Source: Parvibaculum sp. (GTDB taxonomy: Bacteria > Pseudomonadota > Alphaproteobacteria > Parvibaculales > Parvibaculaceae). From it: 64,000 nt of DNA. Made by a program: the position numbers and the translations under genes. Every line of letters begins with the position of its first letter. Positions within the stretch are counted from its first letter, which is position 1. The notes below the pieces were generated by a model. It worked only from the letters and a program-made list of their open reading frames with translations. It was not told the origin of the DNA and made no database searches. Shown here piece by piece: positions 17,010 to 24,565 of the stretch. Location: positions 40,510 to 104,509 of the forward strand of contig NZ_JAUYUS010000016.1 in assembly GCF_030694575.1 (NCBI RefSeq), read 5' to 3'.

Positions 17010-17363
17010 ATGCCGGAACCGACTATCCAGGAAGTGATCGGCGTGCGCTGGGCAACCTTGCTCGCGGGGTTCATGGGCGCCGTCGTCTCCCTCTCCTTCG
17101 TGAAAGAACTCACGCGGATGCAGATGGTGGGCGCCGTCGCGATCGGCACCGTTACCGCTGGCTATCTCACGCCGGCCGTGCTCGCCTATTTTCATCTCCC
17201 GTCTGAAGTCCAGAACGGCGCCGCATTCCTCACCGGCCTCACGGCGATGAACCTCATCCCAGGCATTCTCGCTCTGAGCGCCTATTTCCGAAAAAACCCC
17301 ACGTCTGCCGTGACAGGCATTCCTCCGTCGCCGCCGTCACAAGATGGCAGCAACGGAGGCTGA
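17010..17363 (+). CDS. Holin-like membrane protein
   Basis: 117 residues with probably three membrane segments (about ATLLAGFMGAVVSLSF, MVGAVAIGTVTAGYLT and AFLTGLTAMNLIPGILAL) and a short polar Pro/Ser tail. It starts directly after the stop of the DUF5675 gene. Size, topology and position fit a class I holin that opens the inner membrane for lysis. The family is not certain. Confidence 0.6.
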   Translation: MPEPTIQEVIGVRWATLLAGFMGAVVSLSFVKELTRMQMVGAVAIGTVTAGYLTPAVLAYFHLPSEVQNGAAFLTGLTAMNLIPGILALSAYFRKNPTSAVTGIPPSPPSQDGSNGG

Positions 17364-17365
17364 CA

Positions 17366-17662
17366 ATGATCCTTTACCTTCTCACTCTGGCCGCCTGCTT
17401 GGTGATCTTCGCCTTCTCGCTTTGCGAGCTGAATGGCATGAGCCGGCAGACAAGCCACGTTCTGCGGGCGGCGTTCGTTCTCATGGCTGTGGGAGCCTTC
17501 GGCGTCCTGACCGAACCTGCGGCGATTGGGGCGGATGATCGATGGGCGGGCGCGGCGCTCGCTCTTGGTGTCGCGCTGCATATGCTTGCCCACCGTCGCC
17601 ACGAGGCAATCCGTTTGCTCAATAGCTGGTGGCGCTCCCTCTCTGGCCCGGTGACGAAATGA
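17366..17662 (+). CDS. Small membrane protein of the lysis cassette
   Basis: 98 residues. It has an N-terminal membrane segment (YLLTLAACLVIFAFSLCEL) and two further hydrophobic stretches (AAFVLMAVGAFGVL, WAGAALALGVALHMLA), then a basic tail. It lies between the holin-like gene and Rz and overlaps Rz through ATGA. It could be a second holin, an antiholin or a pinholin-like partner. Confidence 0.6.
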   Translation: MILYLLTLAACLVIFAFSLCELNGMSRQTSHVLRAAFVLMAVGAFGVLTEPAAIGADDRWAGAALALGVALHMLAHRRHEAIRLLNSWWRSLSGPVTK

Positions 17663-18282
17663 ACATTTCCAGTCTCGTGAGGGGCGCTACCGGACTCGCG
17701 TCGAAGGCGGCCGGCGGATGGTATCTCTACGCGATCATCGCCGGCGTCGCGTTCGGCGTCGGCGGTGTCGCCGCGTGGAAGACGCAGGATGTGATCTACG
17801 GCAAGCAGGTCGCCGAACTGAATACCAAAGTTGCCCAGGCCGAGGCCGCTCACGGCGAGGATCTTCGTATCATCGCGATTGAGGCCTCCGCAGACCTTCT
17901 CGCGAAGATGGCAGAGATTGAGCGCCTGCAAGGTCTGATTTCCAACATCGAGGCCAAGAGCTTTAAGGAGATGCAAAATGCGCGTGCTGAAAATGATCGG
18001 CTTCGTGACGATGTGCGGGATGGCATTGTTCGGCTGCGCATCGCCGTCCGAGGAGCCTCGCCCTCAAATCCTGCCGATGGCGAACTCCTGCCCGGCGCCG
18101 GTTCCGATGCCGTCATGGGTGATGGAACCTCCGTCGAACTCAGTCCAGAAGCTGGACAAGCTGTTCTCGATCTCCGCGCCGGACTGATCGTTGACGATGC
18201 GAAGCTTCGCGCTTGCCAGGCTATTTCAGCGGCGCAAAGGACGGCTCCACCTTCGGTGTCGACGGCTCCTCGCGCCCGCTGA
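17659..18282 (+). CDS. Rz-like inner-membrane spanin
   Basis: 207 residues from ATG 17659 (the track starts upstream). There is one N-terminal membrane segment (YLYAIIAGVAFGVGGVAAW), then a charged periplasmic coiled coil (VAELNTKVAQAEAAHGEDL and the following helices to about residue 130). The C-terminus has low-complexity Ser/Ala/Pro. This is the topology of i-spanins, which fuse inner and outer membrane in the last step of lysis. The lipoprotein partner Rz1 is encoded entirely inside it in the +1 frame. Confidence 0.75.
   Translation: MNISSLVRGATGLASKAAGGWYLYAIIAGVAFGVGGVAAWKTQDVIYGKQVAELNTKVAQAEAAHGEDLRIIAIEASADLLAKMAEIERLQGLISNIEAKSFKEMQNARAENDRLRDDVRDGIVRLRIAVRGASPSNPADGELLPGAGSDAVMGDGTSVELSPEAGQAVLDLRAGLIVDDAKLRACQAISAAQRTAPPSVSTAPRAR
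17978..18187 (+). CDS. Rz1-like outer-membrane spanin lipoprotein, nested in Rz
   Basis: 69 residues in the +1 frame, wholly inside the Rz-like gene. It has a lipoprotein signal (MRVLKMIGFVTMCGMALFGC) with lipobox LFGC and then a Pro-rich short mature part (SPSEEPRPQILPMANSCPAP), the hallmark of Rz1. An AAGGAGATGCAA stretch precedes its ATG. The nested arrangement matches that of lambda-type spanin pairs. Confidence 0.72.
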   Translation: MRVLKMIGFVTMCGMALFGCASPSEEPRPQILPMANSCPAPVPMPSWVMEPPSNSVQKLDKLFSISAPD

Positions 18283-18401
18283 AATCTTCACTTCTGGGAT
18301 GTAGCGGGAACCTGAGTGATTGTCGGGGAAGTAGCGTTATGCTTCGACGAAACCGCCAGCATTACCGCTGGCAGCGAGCATTTTCCGTTTTCTGAAAATC
18401 A

Positions 18402-18418
18402 TATAACACATTGTTATA
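18402..18418. promoter_or_regulatory. AT-rich inverted repeat between lysis cassette and prophage edge
   Basis: TATAACA-CAT-TGTTATA is a perfect 7-3-7 inverted repeat in an AT-rich patch that stands out from the GC-rich flanks. It lies about 40 bases before the inferred integration junction. It may be a repressor or excisionase site. Another short hairpin (GCCAGC-ATTACC-GCTGGC) at 18355-18372 follows the Rz gene and may end its mRNA. Otherwise 18283-18440 holds no supported gene. Confidence 0.45.
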
Positions 18419-18443
18419 ATTGACGTTTTCGGAATTTACAGCA

Positions 18444-18464
18444 GGCCTATTGCAATCATAGGCC
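18444..18464. other. Candidate right prophage attachment site (attR)
   Basis: GGCCTAT-TGCAATC-ATAGGCC is a 7-bp inverted repeat with a 7-base spacer, the layout of a tyrosine-recombinase core. It sits exactly where the thioesterase reading frame on the minus strand stops resembling its family (after NMAYD). No attL is visible, since the left end of the prophage is outside the window, so the crossover bases cannot be fixed. Confidence 0.5.
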
Positions 18465-18556
18465 ATGTTGAGATGTCCGTTGAAATCCACCCATTGCTTC
18501 TCGACCTTGCGAAGCGGGCATTCGAGCGGCTGTCCGGCGGTGAAGAGGGCAGTCAT
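18455..18556 (-). pseudogene. 5' fragment of an acyl-CoA thioesterase gene cut by the prophage
   Basis: The minus-strand reading frame from ATG 18556 (GGAAA seven bases upstream) gives 34 residues ending VEKQWVDFNGHLNMAYD. This is the hot-dog fold thioesterase motif (W-[IV]-D-[YF]-N-G-H-[LM]-N) with its catalytic Asp. After Asp-34 the frame goes on for about 30 unrelated residues to a stop, inside phage DNA. The rest of the gene would be expected at the left end of the prophage, outside the window. The break may, however, regenerate a short fusion ORF only. Confidence 0.65.
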
Positions 18557-18576
18557 CGGCGTTTCCTTTTTATTTT

Positions 18577-18660
18577 CGTCATTGCGAGCGAAGCGAAGCA
18601 ATCCAGGAGCGGCATCGTAGGGCTGGATTGCTTCGTCGGCTACGCCTCCTCGCAATGACG
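18577..18660. repeat. Dispersed palindromic repeat, family A (copy 1)
   Basis: CGTCATTGCGAGCG...GAAGCAATCCAGG pairs with CTGGATTGCTTCG...CTCGCAATGACG. A second copy with the same arms is at 54134-54219. It lies between the thioesterase fragment and the flavoprotein gene, within their divergent leader region. Repeats of this kind are common between alphaproteobacterial genes. Confidence 0.8.
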
Positions 18661-18714
18661 TGAATGGAAAATTCCGTGTTAAAGTAACCAAAACGGCGAT
18701 CAAGGAGCGCGGCC

Positions 18715-20109
18715 ATGAGCAGGGCAGCGGCGAGGGACGAGGGAAGGGCGGCGGCGCTTGGCGAATTGCAGGCGCTTCTCGGCGACCGGCTGACGACAGC
18801 GGCGGCGATGCGCGAGGCCCATGGCTGCGACGAGAGCTGGCATGCCGTTGCGATGCCCGATGCGGTCGCCTTCGCGCGGACGACGGAGGAAGTCGCCGCC
18901 ATTGTCCGCATCTGTTCGGCTCACGACATGCCCATCATTCCCTTCGGTGCGGGCACCTCGCTTGAAGGCCATGTCTCGGCCGTGCATGGCGGCCTCTCGC
19001 TCGACCTCTCGCAGATGAACGCCATTCTCGAGGTGAACGCGGCCGATCTCGATGTGCGCGTCGAGGCCGGCGTCACGCGCAAGCAGCTCAACGACTATCT
19101 GCGCGACACGGGACTCTTCTTTCCCATCGACCCCGGCGCCAACGCCACCATCGGCGGCATGGTCGCGACGCGCGCGTCCGGCACCAACGCAGTCCGCTAC
19201 GGCACCATGCGCGAAAACGTGCTGAACCTCACCGCCGTCATGGCGGACGGTTCCGTGGTGCGGACCGCGCGGCGGGCGCGCAAGTCATCCGCAGGCTACG
19301 ATCTCACGCGGTTGCTGATAGGCTCGGAAGGCACGCTCGGCATCGTCACCGAAGTGACGCTCCGGCTTTACGGCATACCGGAAGCTATCCGTTCCGGTGT
19401 CGTCCCCTTCGCCAGTATCGAAGGCGCGGTCGATGCCGTCATCGAAACCATCCAGTCGGGCCTTCCGGTCGCGCGCATCGAAATCCTCGATCCCCTGTCG
19501 ATCCGCGCCTGCAACGCCTATTCCAAACTGACGCTCGCGGAGGTGCCGACGCTCTTCGTCGAGTTTCACGGCACGGATGCCTCCGTCGCCGAACAGGCGG
19601 AACGCTTCGGTGCCATCGCCTCCGAGCATGGCGGCGGTGTATCCGAATGGGCGACGAAAGCCGAAGACCGCACGAGGCTCTGGGAGGCGCGCCATAACGC
19701 CTATTACGCCGCGCTCGCCTATGCGCCCGGCAAGAAGGGCATGGTCACCGATGTCTGCGTGCCGATCTCGCGCCTTGCGGAAGCGATAAGGGGCACACTG
19801 GCCGATCTCGAAACCTCGTTCCTGAAAGCGCCGATCGTCGGCCATGTCGGCGACGGCAATTTCCACATGCTGCTGCTGATGGACCCCGCGAACCCGCAGG
19901 ACCTCGCGGAAGCCACTCGCCTTCACGACCGCATGGTCGCCCGCGCCCTCTCCCTCGACGGCACCTGCACCGGCGAACACGGCATCGGCGAGGGCAAGAT
20001 CAAGTTCCTCGAAGCGGAACACGGAACCGGCGTCGCCGTCATGCGCGCCATCAAGCAGGCGCTCGACCCGAAGGGGATTTTGAATCCGGGGAAGATATTT
20101 CCGGTCTGA
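18715..20109 (+). CDS. FAD-binding D-2-hydroxyacid oxidase, D-lactate dehydrogenase (cytochrome)-like
   Basis: 464 residues. The FAD-binding PCMH-type domain covers about residues 50-230, with AHDMPIIPFGAGTSLEGH, the GANATIGGMVATRASG segment and the GSEGTLGIVTEV motif. The C-terminal FAD-oxidase domain has GHVGDGNFHMLLL and the closing TCTGEHGIGEGKIK, then DPKGILNPGKIF. This pattern matches Dld1/LDHD-type enzymes, which pass electrons from D-lactate to cytochrome c or quinone; GlcD-like glycolate oxidase is the alternative. AAGGAG precedes the ATG. The gene is monocistronic and ends in a terminator. Confidence 0.85.
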   Translation: MSRAAARDEGRAAALGELQALLGDRLTTAAAMREAHGCDESWHAVAMPDAVAFARTTEEVAAIVRICSAHDMPIIPFGAGTSLEGHVSAVHGGLSLDLSQMNAILEVNAADLDVRVEAGVTRKQLNDYLRDTGLFFPIDPGANATIGGMVATRASGTNAVRYGTMRENVLNLTAVMADGSVVRTARRARKSSAGYDLTRLLIGSEGTLGIVTEVTLRLYGIPEAIRSGVVPFASIEGAVDAVIETIQSGLPVARIEILDPLSIRACNAYSKLTLAEVPTLFVEFHGTDASVAEQAERFGAIASEHGGGVSEWATKAEDRTRLWEARHNAYYAALAYAPGKKGMVTDVCVPISRLAEAIRGTLADLETSFLKAPIVGHVGDGNFHMLLLMDPANPQDLAEATRLHDRMVARALSLDGTCTGEHGIGEGKIKFLEAEHGTGVAVMRAIKQALDPKGILNPGKIFPV

Positions 20110-20141
20110 TGTGCCTTATTATTCAGTATACAAACAAAAAA

Positions 20142-20251
20142 TGTCATCCCGGCGAAAGCTGAGATCCATGGACGGCGCGCCAGCCGGTTAACTTGTACGC
20201 TCACGCTATATGACAAGAGGCTCATGGCCCCCGGCTTTCGCCGGGGTGACA
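20142..20251. repeat. Dispersed palindromic repeat, family B (copy 1)
   Basis: TGTCATCCCGGCGAAAGCTG...CCATGG at one end pairs with a CATGG...CCGGCTTTCGCCGGGGTGACA end. Related copies are at 51105-51207 (full) and 51717-51749 (half). It fills much of the space between the flavoprotein gene and the ABC permease gene. Confidence 0.8.
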
Positions 20252-20393
20252 CCTGCTTTTGATCGTCTCGTCGTCAAAACCGGGGATAACAAATTTTTCA
20301 GAAGCAAAAAATACGACCGTGTAACCGAAACGAAGCGGGGACAACATCACCCCGAAATCGTTTGTGACAAATCGTTGACAGTTCGATGACAGT

Positions 20394-20424
20394 CGCGGGA
20401 TAAGCCGGTTTTATCCCCGTTTTC
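20394..20424 (+). terminator. Terminator after the flavoprotein gene
   Basis: GGGATAA-GCCGGTT-TTATCCC followed by CGTTTT forms a hairpin with a T-run. It lies between two converging transcription units and may serve the plus-strand gene. The rest of 20252-20393 shows no gene. Confidence 0.55.
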
Positions 20425-20430
20425 ATACCC

Positions 20431-21564
20431 TCAATCCAGCGTCTGGCGATAGCGATTCAGGGCGACGATGGAGACCCCGACAAGGAAGGCGAGAAGCGCC
20501 GCCATGTCCGGCACGATCTCCGCAAACCCGTTTCCCTTCAGTAGAATTCCGCGCACCATGCGGAGAAAGTGCGTAAGCGGAAGAACCTCGCCGAGCCATT
20601 GCGCCCATACCGGCATGCCGCGAAACGGAAACATGAATCCGGAAAGCAGGATCGACGGCAGGAAGAAAAAGATCGTCATCTGTATCGCCTGCAACTGATT
20701 GCGTGCCAGCGTCGAGAAAGTGAAACCGACGGCGAGGTTCGCGGCAACGAAGAAGAACAGAACGAACGACAGCAGCCACAGGCTGCCGACGATCGGCACT
20801 TCGAAAAGCCAGTAGGCGGCGGCGAGCACGACGGCCGTCTGGATGTAGCCGATCATGATGTAGGGCAGTATCTTTCCCATCATCACTTCGAGCGGCCGCA
20901 CCGGCATCGTCAGCAGGTTCTCCATCGTGCCGCGTTCGATTTCGCGCGTCATCGCAAGCGCGGTGAAGATGATCATCGTCATGGTGAGAATGACGCCGAT
21001 CAATCCCGGCACGATGTTGAGTTCCGTACGGCCTTCCGCGTTGTAGCGCCGATGGATCACGACATCGACAAGGGAGGTTCCCGCGCGCTGCGCTGCAAGC
21101 GATCCCTGAAGATCGCGATTGAAAACCGTTGTTGCGAGAAGCTGCAGGCCGGCAACGGCATTCCCCGTCGCGGCGGGGTCCGTCGCATCGGCATCGAGCA
21201 GCAATTGCGGCCGCTGTCCGCGCTGCATGTCGCGGCTGAAGCCGGGCGGTATCTGCACCACGAACTGCACCTTCCCGGTGCGGATCATGTCCTCCGCTTC
21301 CGCCGCCGTTCGGGCCTCTCCCACGATGTCGAAATAGTCCGAGTTCTCGAGACCCTTCACCAGCGTCCGCGTGAAGACAGAATGATCCTGCGAGAAGAGG
21401 GCGGTCGGCAAATGCTTCGGGTCGGAGTTGATCGCATAGCCGAACAGCACGAGCTGCATCACCGGCACGCCGAGCATCATCGCGAAGGTGAGCCGGTCGC
21501 GCCGCATCTGGATGAATTCCTTGCGGATCAGCGCGCCGAGCCGGAAGAGCGAGAAGCGTCGCAT
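20431..21564 (-). CDS. ABC-2 type transporter permease (YbhR/YhhJ-like)
   Basis: 377 residues with the layout of drug-exporter ABC-2 permeases. A cytosolic N-terminal helix is followed by a first membrane segment (FAMMLGVPVMQLVLFGYAI), a large periplasmic domain of about 150 residues, and then five membrane segments from GLIGVILTMTMIIFTALAM onward. The EIERGTMENLLTMPVRPLE motif is the conserved cytosolic coupling helix of the family. It pairs with the ATPase gene four bases upstream and the adaptor lipoprotein, giving an efflux complex like YbhFGRS. The substrate is unknown. Confidence 0.87.
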   Translation of the reverse strand: MRRFSLFRLGALIRKEFIQMRRDRLTFAMMLGVPVMQLVLFGYAINSDPKHLPTALFSQDHSVFTRTLVKGLENSDYFDIVGEARTAAEAEDMIRTGKVQFVVQIPPGFSRDMQRGQRPQLLLDADATDPAATGNAVAGLQLLATTVFNRDLQGSLAAQRAGTSLVDVVIHRRYNAEGRTELNIVPGLIGVILTMTMIIFTALAMTREIERGTMENLLTMPVRPLEVMMGKILPYIMIGYIQTAVVLAAAYWLFEVPIVGSLWLLSFVLFFFVAANLAVGFTFSTLARNQLQAIQMTIFFFLPSILLSGFMFPFRGMPVWAQWLGEVLPLTHFLRMVRGILLKGNGFAEIVPDMAALLAFLVGVSIVALNRYRQTLD

Positions 21565-21568
21565 GGCA

Positions 21569-22534
21569 TCACCCGAAATTATCCGATGCGCCCTGCATCA
21601 TGTGAATAAAGACATCCTCGAGCGTCGGCTCGACCTTGCGCCAGTTCAATCCATCCTCGCCGCGCCAGGGCGCCACCGCCGCGTCGAGCGCATTGTCGTT
21701 GGCGCCGCTCACATGCAGCGTCGTGCCGAAGGGGGCCACCATGTCGACGCCGCCCCTGCCGGCGAGGTCGTGCGCGAGCCGGTTGATCCGGCGTTGCGAC
21801 GTGCCGCTGACATGCCAGGTTGCGAGGCCCGATTGTGCGATGACGTCATGCACCGTGCCGCGCGCGAGCAGCTTGCCGTAGGCGAGATAGCAGATCTTGT
21901 GGCAGCGTTCGGCCTCGTCCATGTAGTGGGTGCTGACGAGCACCGTGAGACCGCTGTCGGCGAGCCGGTGAATCTCGTCCCAGAATTCGCGCCGCGCCTT
22001 CGGGTCGACGCCCGCCGTCGGCTCGTCGAGCAGCAGCAGTTTTGGCCCGTGCATGATCGCGGCGGCGAGTGCGAGCCGTTGTTTCCAGCCGCCCGACAGC
22101 GTGCCCGCGAGCTGATGCGCGCGGTTCTCGAGGTTCAGTTTCTCCAGCGTTTCCTGCACTATCTTGCGCGGGCGCTTCAATCCGTAGATCGAGGCGACGA
22201 AGTGCAGGTTCTCGCGGATCGACAAATCCTCGTAGAGACTGAAGCGCTGCGTCATGTAACCGACTTCGCGTTTGATGCGCGCGCTCTCCGTCAGGATGTC
22301 GTGGCCGAGGCAGGTGCCGGTGCCCGCGTCCGGCGTGAGCAGTCCGCAGAGCAGGCGGATCGTCGTCGTCTTGCCGCTGCCGTTTGGTCCGAGGAAGCCG
22401 TAGATTTCGCCTTCCGCCACCTGCATGTCGACATCGTCGACGACTTTTGTGCCGCCGAAACTTTTCGTGAGGCCGCGCACATCGATGACGAGCGGCGCGT
22501 CGTCCGCCGGTTCGCTTGCATGCGGCTGGTTCAT
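21569..22534 (-). CDS. ABC transporter ATP-binding protein (YbhF-type)
   Basis: 321 residues from ATG 22534, chosen because AAGGAG lies eight bases upstream; the track's GTG 22543 is too close to that site. It has Walker A (GPNGSGKTT), a Q-loop near MTQRFSLYEDLSI, the signature LSGGWKQRLALA, Walker B (LLLLDEPTAGVD) and the H-switch (STHYMDEAERC). The last 90 residues form the C-terminal domain of antibiotic-type ATPases. It powers the adjacent permease. Confidence 0.9.
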   Translation of the reverse strand: MNQPHASEPADDAPLVIDVRGLTKSFGGTKVVDDVDMQVAEGEIYGFLGPNGSGKTTTIRLLCGLLTPDAGTGTCLGHDILTESARIKREVGYMTQRFSLYEDLSIRENLHFVASIYGLKRPRKIVQETLEKLNLENRAHQLAGTLSGGWKQRLALAAAIMHGPKLLLLDEPTAGVDPKARREFWDEIHRLADSGLTVLVSTHYMDEAERCHKICYLAYGKLLARGTVHDVIAQSGLATWHVSGTSQRRINRLAHDLAGRGGVDMVAPFGTTLHVSGANDNALDAAVAPWRGEDGLNWRKVEPTLEDVFIHMMQGASDNFG

Positions 22535-22539
22535 CGCGC

Positions 22540-23349
22540 TCACTCCTTGGGAAGGTCGCGCAGCGTCACGGTGACGGGCTGTCCCGGATGCAGGGCTTCC
22601 GGCGTTTCGTCCGGCGTCGCCTCAGCCATGTAGACGAGTTTTTCCTTCGACCTGTCGCTGTAGATGACGGGTGGGGTGAATTCGGCTTCCGTCGAGACGA
22701 AACGGATGGTGCCCGCGAAATTTTCCGGGCAACCGCTGCATGAGAACAGCACCGCGCCGCCTGCGCGGATGCGGCCAAGCTCCGCTTCGGGCACGAAGAA
22801 GCGCACCTTGATGTTCTGCGGCGGCAGCAGCGAGACGACAGGCTGGCTCGCCGCCGCGAACTCGCCCGGGCGGAACAATACGTCCTGCACGAGCGCGTCC
22901 GCGGGCGCATGGCCTTCGCGCCGCTTCAAGCGCCATTCCGCCTGGTCGAGCGCCGATGCCGTGGCGAGCGTTGCCGCCCCCGCGCGGTCGCGCCGTGCAC
23001 GCGCCGTGTCGAGTTCGGCCTGTGCAACGTTGCGCTGCTTGCGCAGTTCCATCTTGCGCTGAAGGTCCAGTTGCGCTTCCTGCAGCGTCGCCTTCGCCTC
23101 GGCGAGATTGGCGGCGGCGGCGTCGCGCGCGGCTTTCTCCGATGTTGCGTCCAGCCGGAAGAGGAGCGCACCGCCTTTCACGCGGTCGCCGCGCTTCACC
23201 TCGATGGCTTCGATCGTGCCGCCGTCGATCGGGGCGACGCGCACATACTCGCCTTCAGCATAGCCTTGCCACGTATCCTTCGGGTGCTCGTCGCAGGCGG
23301 TGAGAAGGAGCGCGGCCGCGCTCGCGAACAGGAGGGAATGGAGGCGCAT
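22540..23349 (-). CDS. HlyD-family membrane fusion lipoprotein
   Basis: 269 residues. A lipoprotein signal (MRLHSLLFASAAALLLTAC) is followed by a lipoyl/biotinyl half (VRVAPIDGGTIEAIEVKRGDRVKGG), a helical hairpin coiled coil (residues about 75-150, AEAKATLQEAQLDLQRKMEL) and then the second lipoyl half and beta-barrel (VSLLPPQNIKVRFFVPE). It would bridge the ABC exporter to an outer-membrane channel. It lies three bases downstream of the TetR gene and overlaps the ATPase region, so this is one operon. Confidence 0.87.
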   Translation of the reverse strand: MRLHSLLFASAAALLLTACDEHPKDTWQGYAEGEYVRVAPIDGGTIEAIEVKRGDRVKGGALLFRLDATSEKAARDAAAANLAEAKATLQEAQLDLQRKMELRKQRNVAQAELDTARARRDRAGAATLATASALDQAEWRLKRREGHAPADALVQDVLFRPGEFAAASQPVVSLLPPQNIKVRFFVPEAELGRIRAGGAVLFSCSGCPENFAGTIRFVSTEAEFTPPVIYSDRSKEKLVYMAEATPDETPEALHPGQPVTVTLRDLPKE

Positions 23350-23352
23350 CGT

Positions 23353-23988
23353 CTACGCCTCCCTGTTCGCGGCGAGGCCGCGCATAACGAACTCCGCATG
23401 GGCGGCGAAGAAGCCGTCGGGATCGAGTTGCGGAAGTTCGCCGAAGGTATTTCGCGCGAGCGCGTTCATGAGGATCGGGAAGATGATGCTCTGGACGGCT
23501 GCCTCGACATTGCAGGGGCGGAATTCGCCGTGCTCGATGCCGCGGTGAAGGATGCGCGAAAGATTGCCGAAGCCGCGCAGGATGATGTGGTCGCGGTAGA
23601 AGGCGCGGATCTCGGGAAAATTGTGCGACTCGGCGAGAATGATTTTTGCCAGCGCGGGGAGTTGAGTCGTCGTGGCGATGTCGCGCAGCCGGTCCATCAC
23701 GAATGAGAGAAGGTCGGCGCTCGGTCCGTCATAAGCGTCGAGCAGTTTTTCGATCTCGTCGAAGCGGGGCACCGCGATGTCGCGGACGATGGCGGCAAAG
23801 AGTTCCGCCTTGCTGGCGAAGTAGAGATAGATCGTCGCCTTGCTGACGCCCGCCGCTTCCGCCACGTCCTCGAGCCGCGTCGCGGCGAAGCCCCGGTCCG
23901 CGAAAATCCGGAGGCCCGCCGTCATGATTTCGGCAGGCCGGTCTTCCTTTCGCCGCTGCCATTTCTGCTCGCTGGAGGAAGTGTTCAT
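23353..23988 (-). CDS. TetR-family transcriptional regulator
   Basis: 211 residues. The N-terminal HTH has IMTAGLRIFADRGFAATRLEDVAEAAGVSK as the helices and ATIYLYFASKAELFAAIV as the recognition region. The C-terminal domain contains ASH-type TetR_C helices (AKIILAESHNFPEIRAFY). It is the first gene of the exporter operon and should repress it by binding the 30-bp palindrome 32 bases upstream, with release on binding the exporter's substrate. Confidence 0.9.
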   Translation of the reverse strand: MNTSSSEQKWQRRKEDRPAEIMTAGLRIFADRGFAATRLEDVAEAAGVSKATIYLYFASKAELFAAIVRDIAVPRFDEIEKLLDAYDGPSADLLSFVMDRLRDIATTTQLPALAKIILAESHNFPEIRAFYRDHIILRGFGNLSRILHRGIEHGEFRPCNVEAAVQSIIFPILMNALARNTFGELPQLDPDGFFAAHAEFVMRGLAANREA

Positions 23989-24019
23989 CGTCTCGATCGC
24001 GCCCTGCCAAATCGTATGA

Positions 24020-24049
24020 AATTAATAACTGACTAGTCAGTTATTAATT
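24020..24049. promoter_or_regulatory. TetR operator, 30-bp perfect palindrome
   Basis: A perfect 30-bp palindrome centred on TAACTGACTAGTCAGTTA, with AATTA arms. The core TGACTAGTCA is a common TetR/AcrR operator type. It sits just upstream of the TetR gene, in the divergent space toward AsmA and DUF4169, where the promoter for the exporter operon is expected. Confidence 0.8.
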
Positions 24050-24175
24050 CGGAAAGCGCTTGAGGTCAAGAGGGGTAGGCTAATTGATTGATTTAATTGA
24101 ATTTTCTTTGCGCAGGTCGAAGCGCCGGATGCGCGCGGCAGGGGACCCCGACGCTGGAAGAGAGCTGCCCCGTGG

Positions 24176-24436
24176 CTAGGACGACGTGCCGCCGTCCTCG
24201 TCTTCGCCATCGGCATTGCCTTCTCCGGTGCGGTCGCGCCGTTTGCCTTCATGGTCCTGAAGGATGCGCTCGCGATCGAGTTTCGCGATCTTCTTTTCCG
24301 CGCCGGTGCGGCCGAAGCGAACGCGGTTCGCCGCCGCTTGTTCGTCCTTCTGCTTTTTTGCCGCGCGCTTTTTCTCCTCGCGCGACATTTTCCTGAAAGA
24401 CGACAAATTAACTATATTTCCGCCATCCGAAGCCAT
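24176..24436 (-). CDS. DUF4169 family protein
   Basis: 86 residues starting at ATG 24436; the 213-residue track ORF extends upstream through AsmA in another frame. VNLSSFRKMSREEKKRAAKKQKDEQAAANRVRFGRTGAEK is the charged helical DUF4169 pattern, which is found next to RHH and fumC genes in alphaproteobacteria, as it is here through the AsmA gene. The C-terminus is acidic (GNADGEDEDGGTSS). The function is unknown. From 24050 to 24175 no gene is seen. Confidence 0.7.
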   Translation of the reverse strand: MASDGGNIVNLSSFRKMSREEKKRAAKKQKDEQAAANRVRFGRTGAEKKIAKLDRERILQDHEGKRRDRTGEGNADGEDEDGGTSS

Positions 24437-24565
24437 AATTTGCCTGCCATTGGCTGTACAGCGAAACAGTCGCCCTTGTACGCCCGCGAGCTTAGGCCAA
24501 AAGGCGGATCGCCGGAAACCCGTGCGAGGCCGTTCCGCCTCTGGCTTTGAGAGCTGGAGATACTT

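Noticed and set aside
1-18455. A complete prophage with integrase, repressor and head genes
   Set aside because: Only tail, fibre and lysis genes are present. The head, replication and integration genes must lie to the left of the window, if they exist.
18473-18658. Plus-strand ORF of 61 aa in the prophage-host junction
   Set aside because: It runs through the thioesterase fragment in antisense and the palindromic repeat; no gene is supported.
20569-22633. Plus-strand ORFs of 346 and 381 aa over the ABC exporter genes
   Set aside because: These are antisense shadows of the permease and ATPase genes, which carry clear Walker and membrane motifs.
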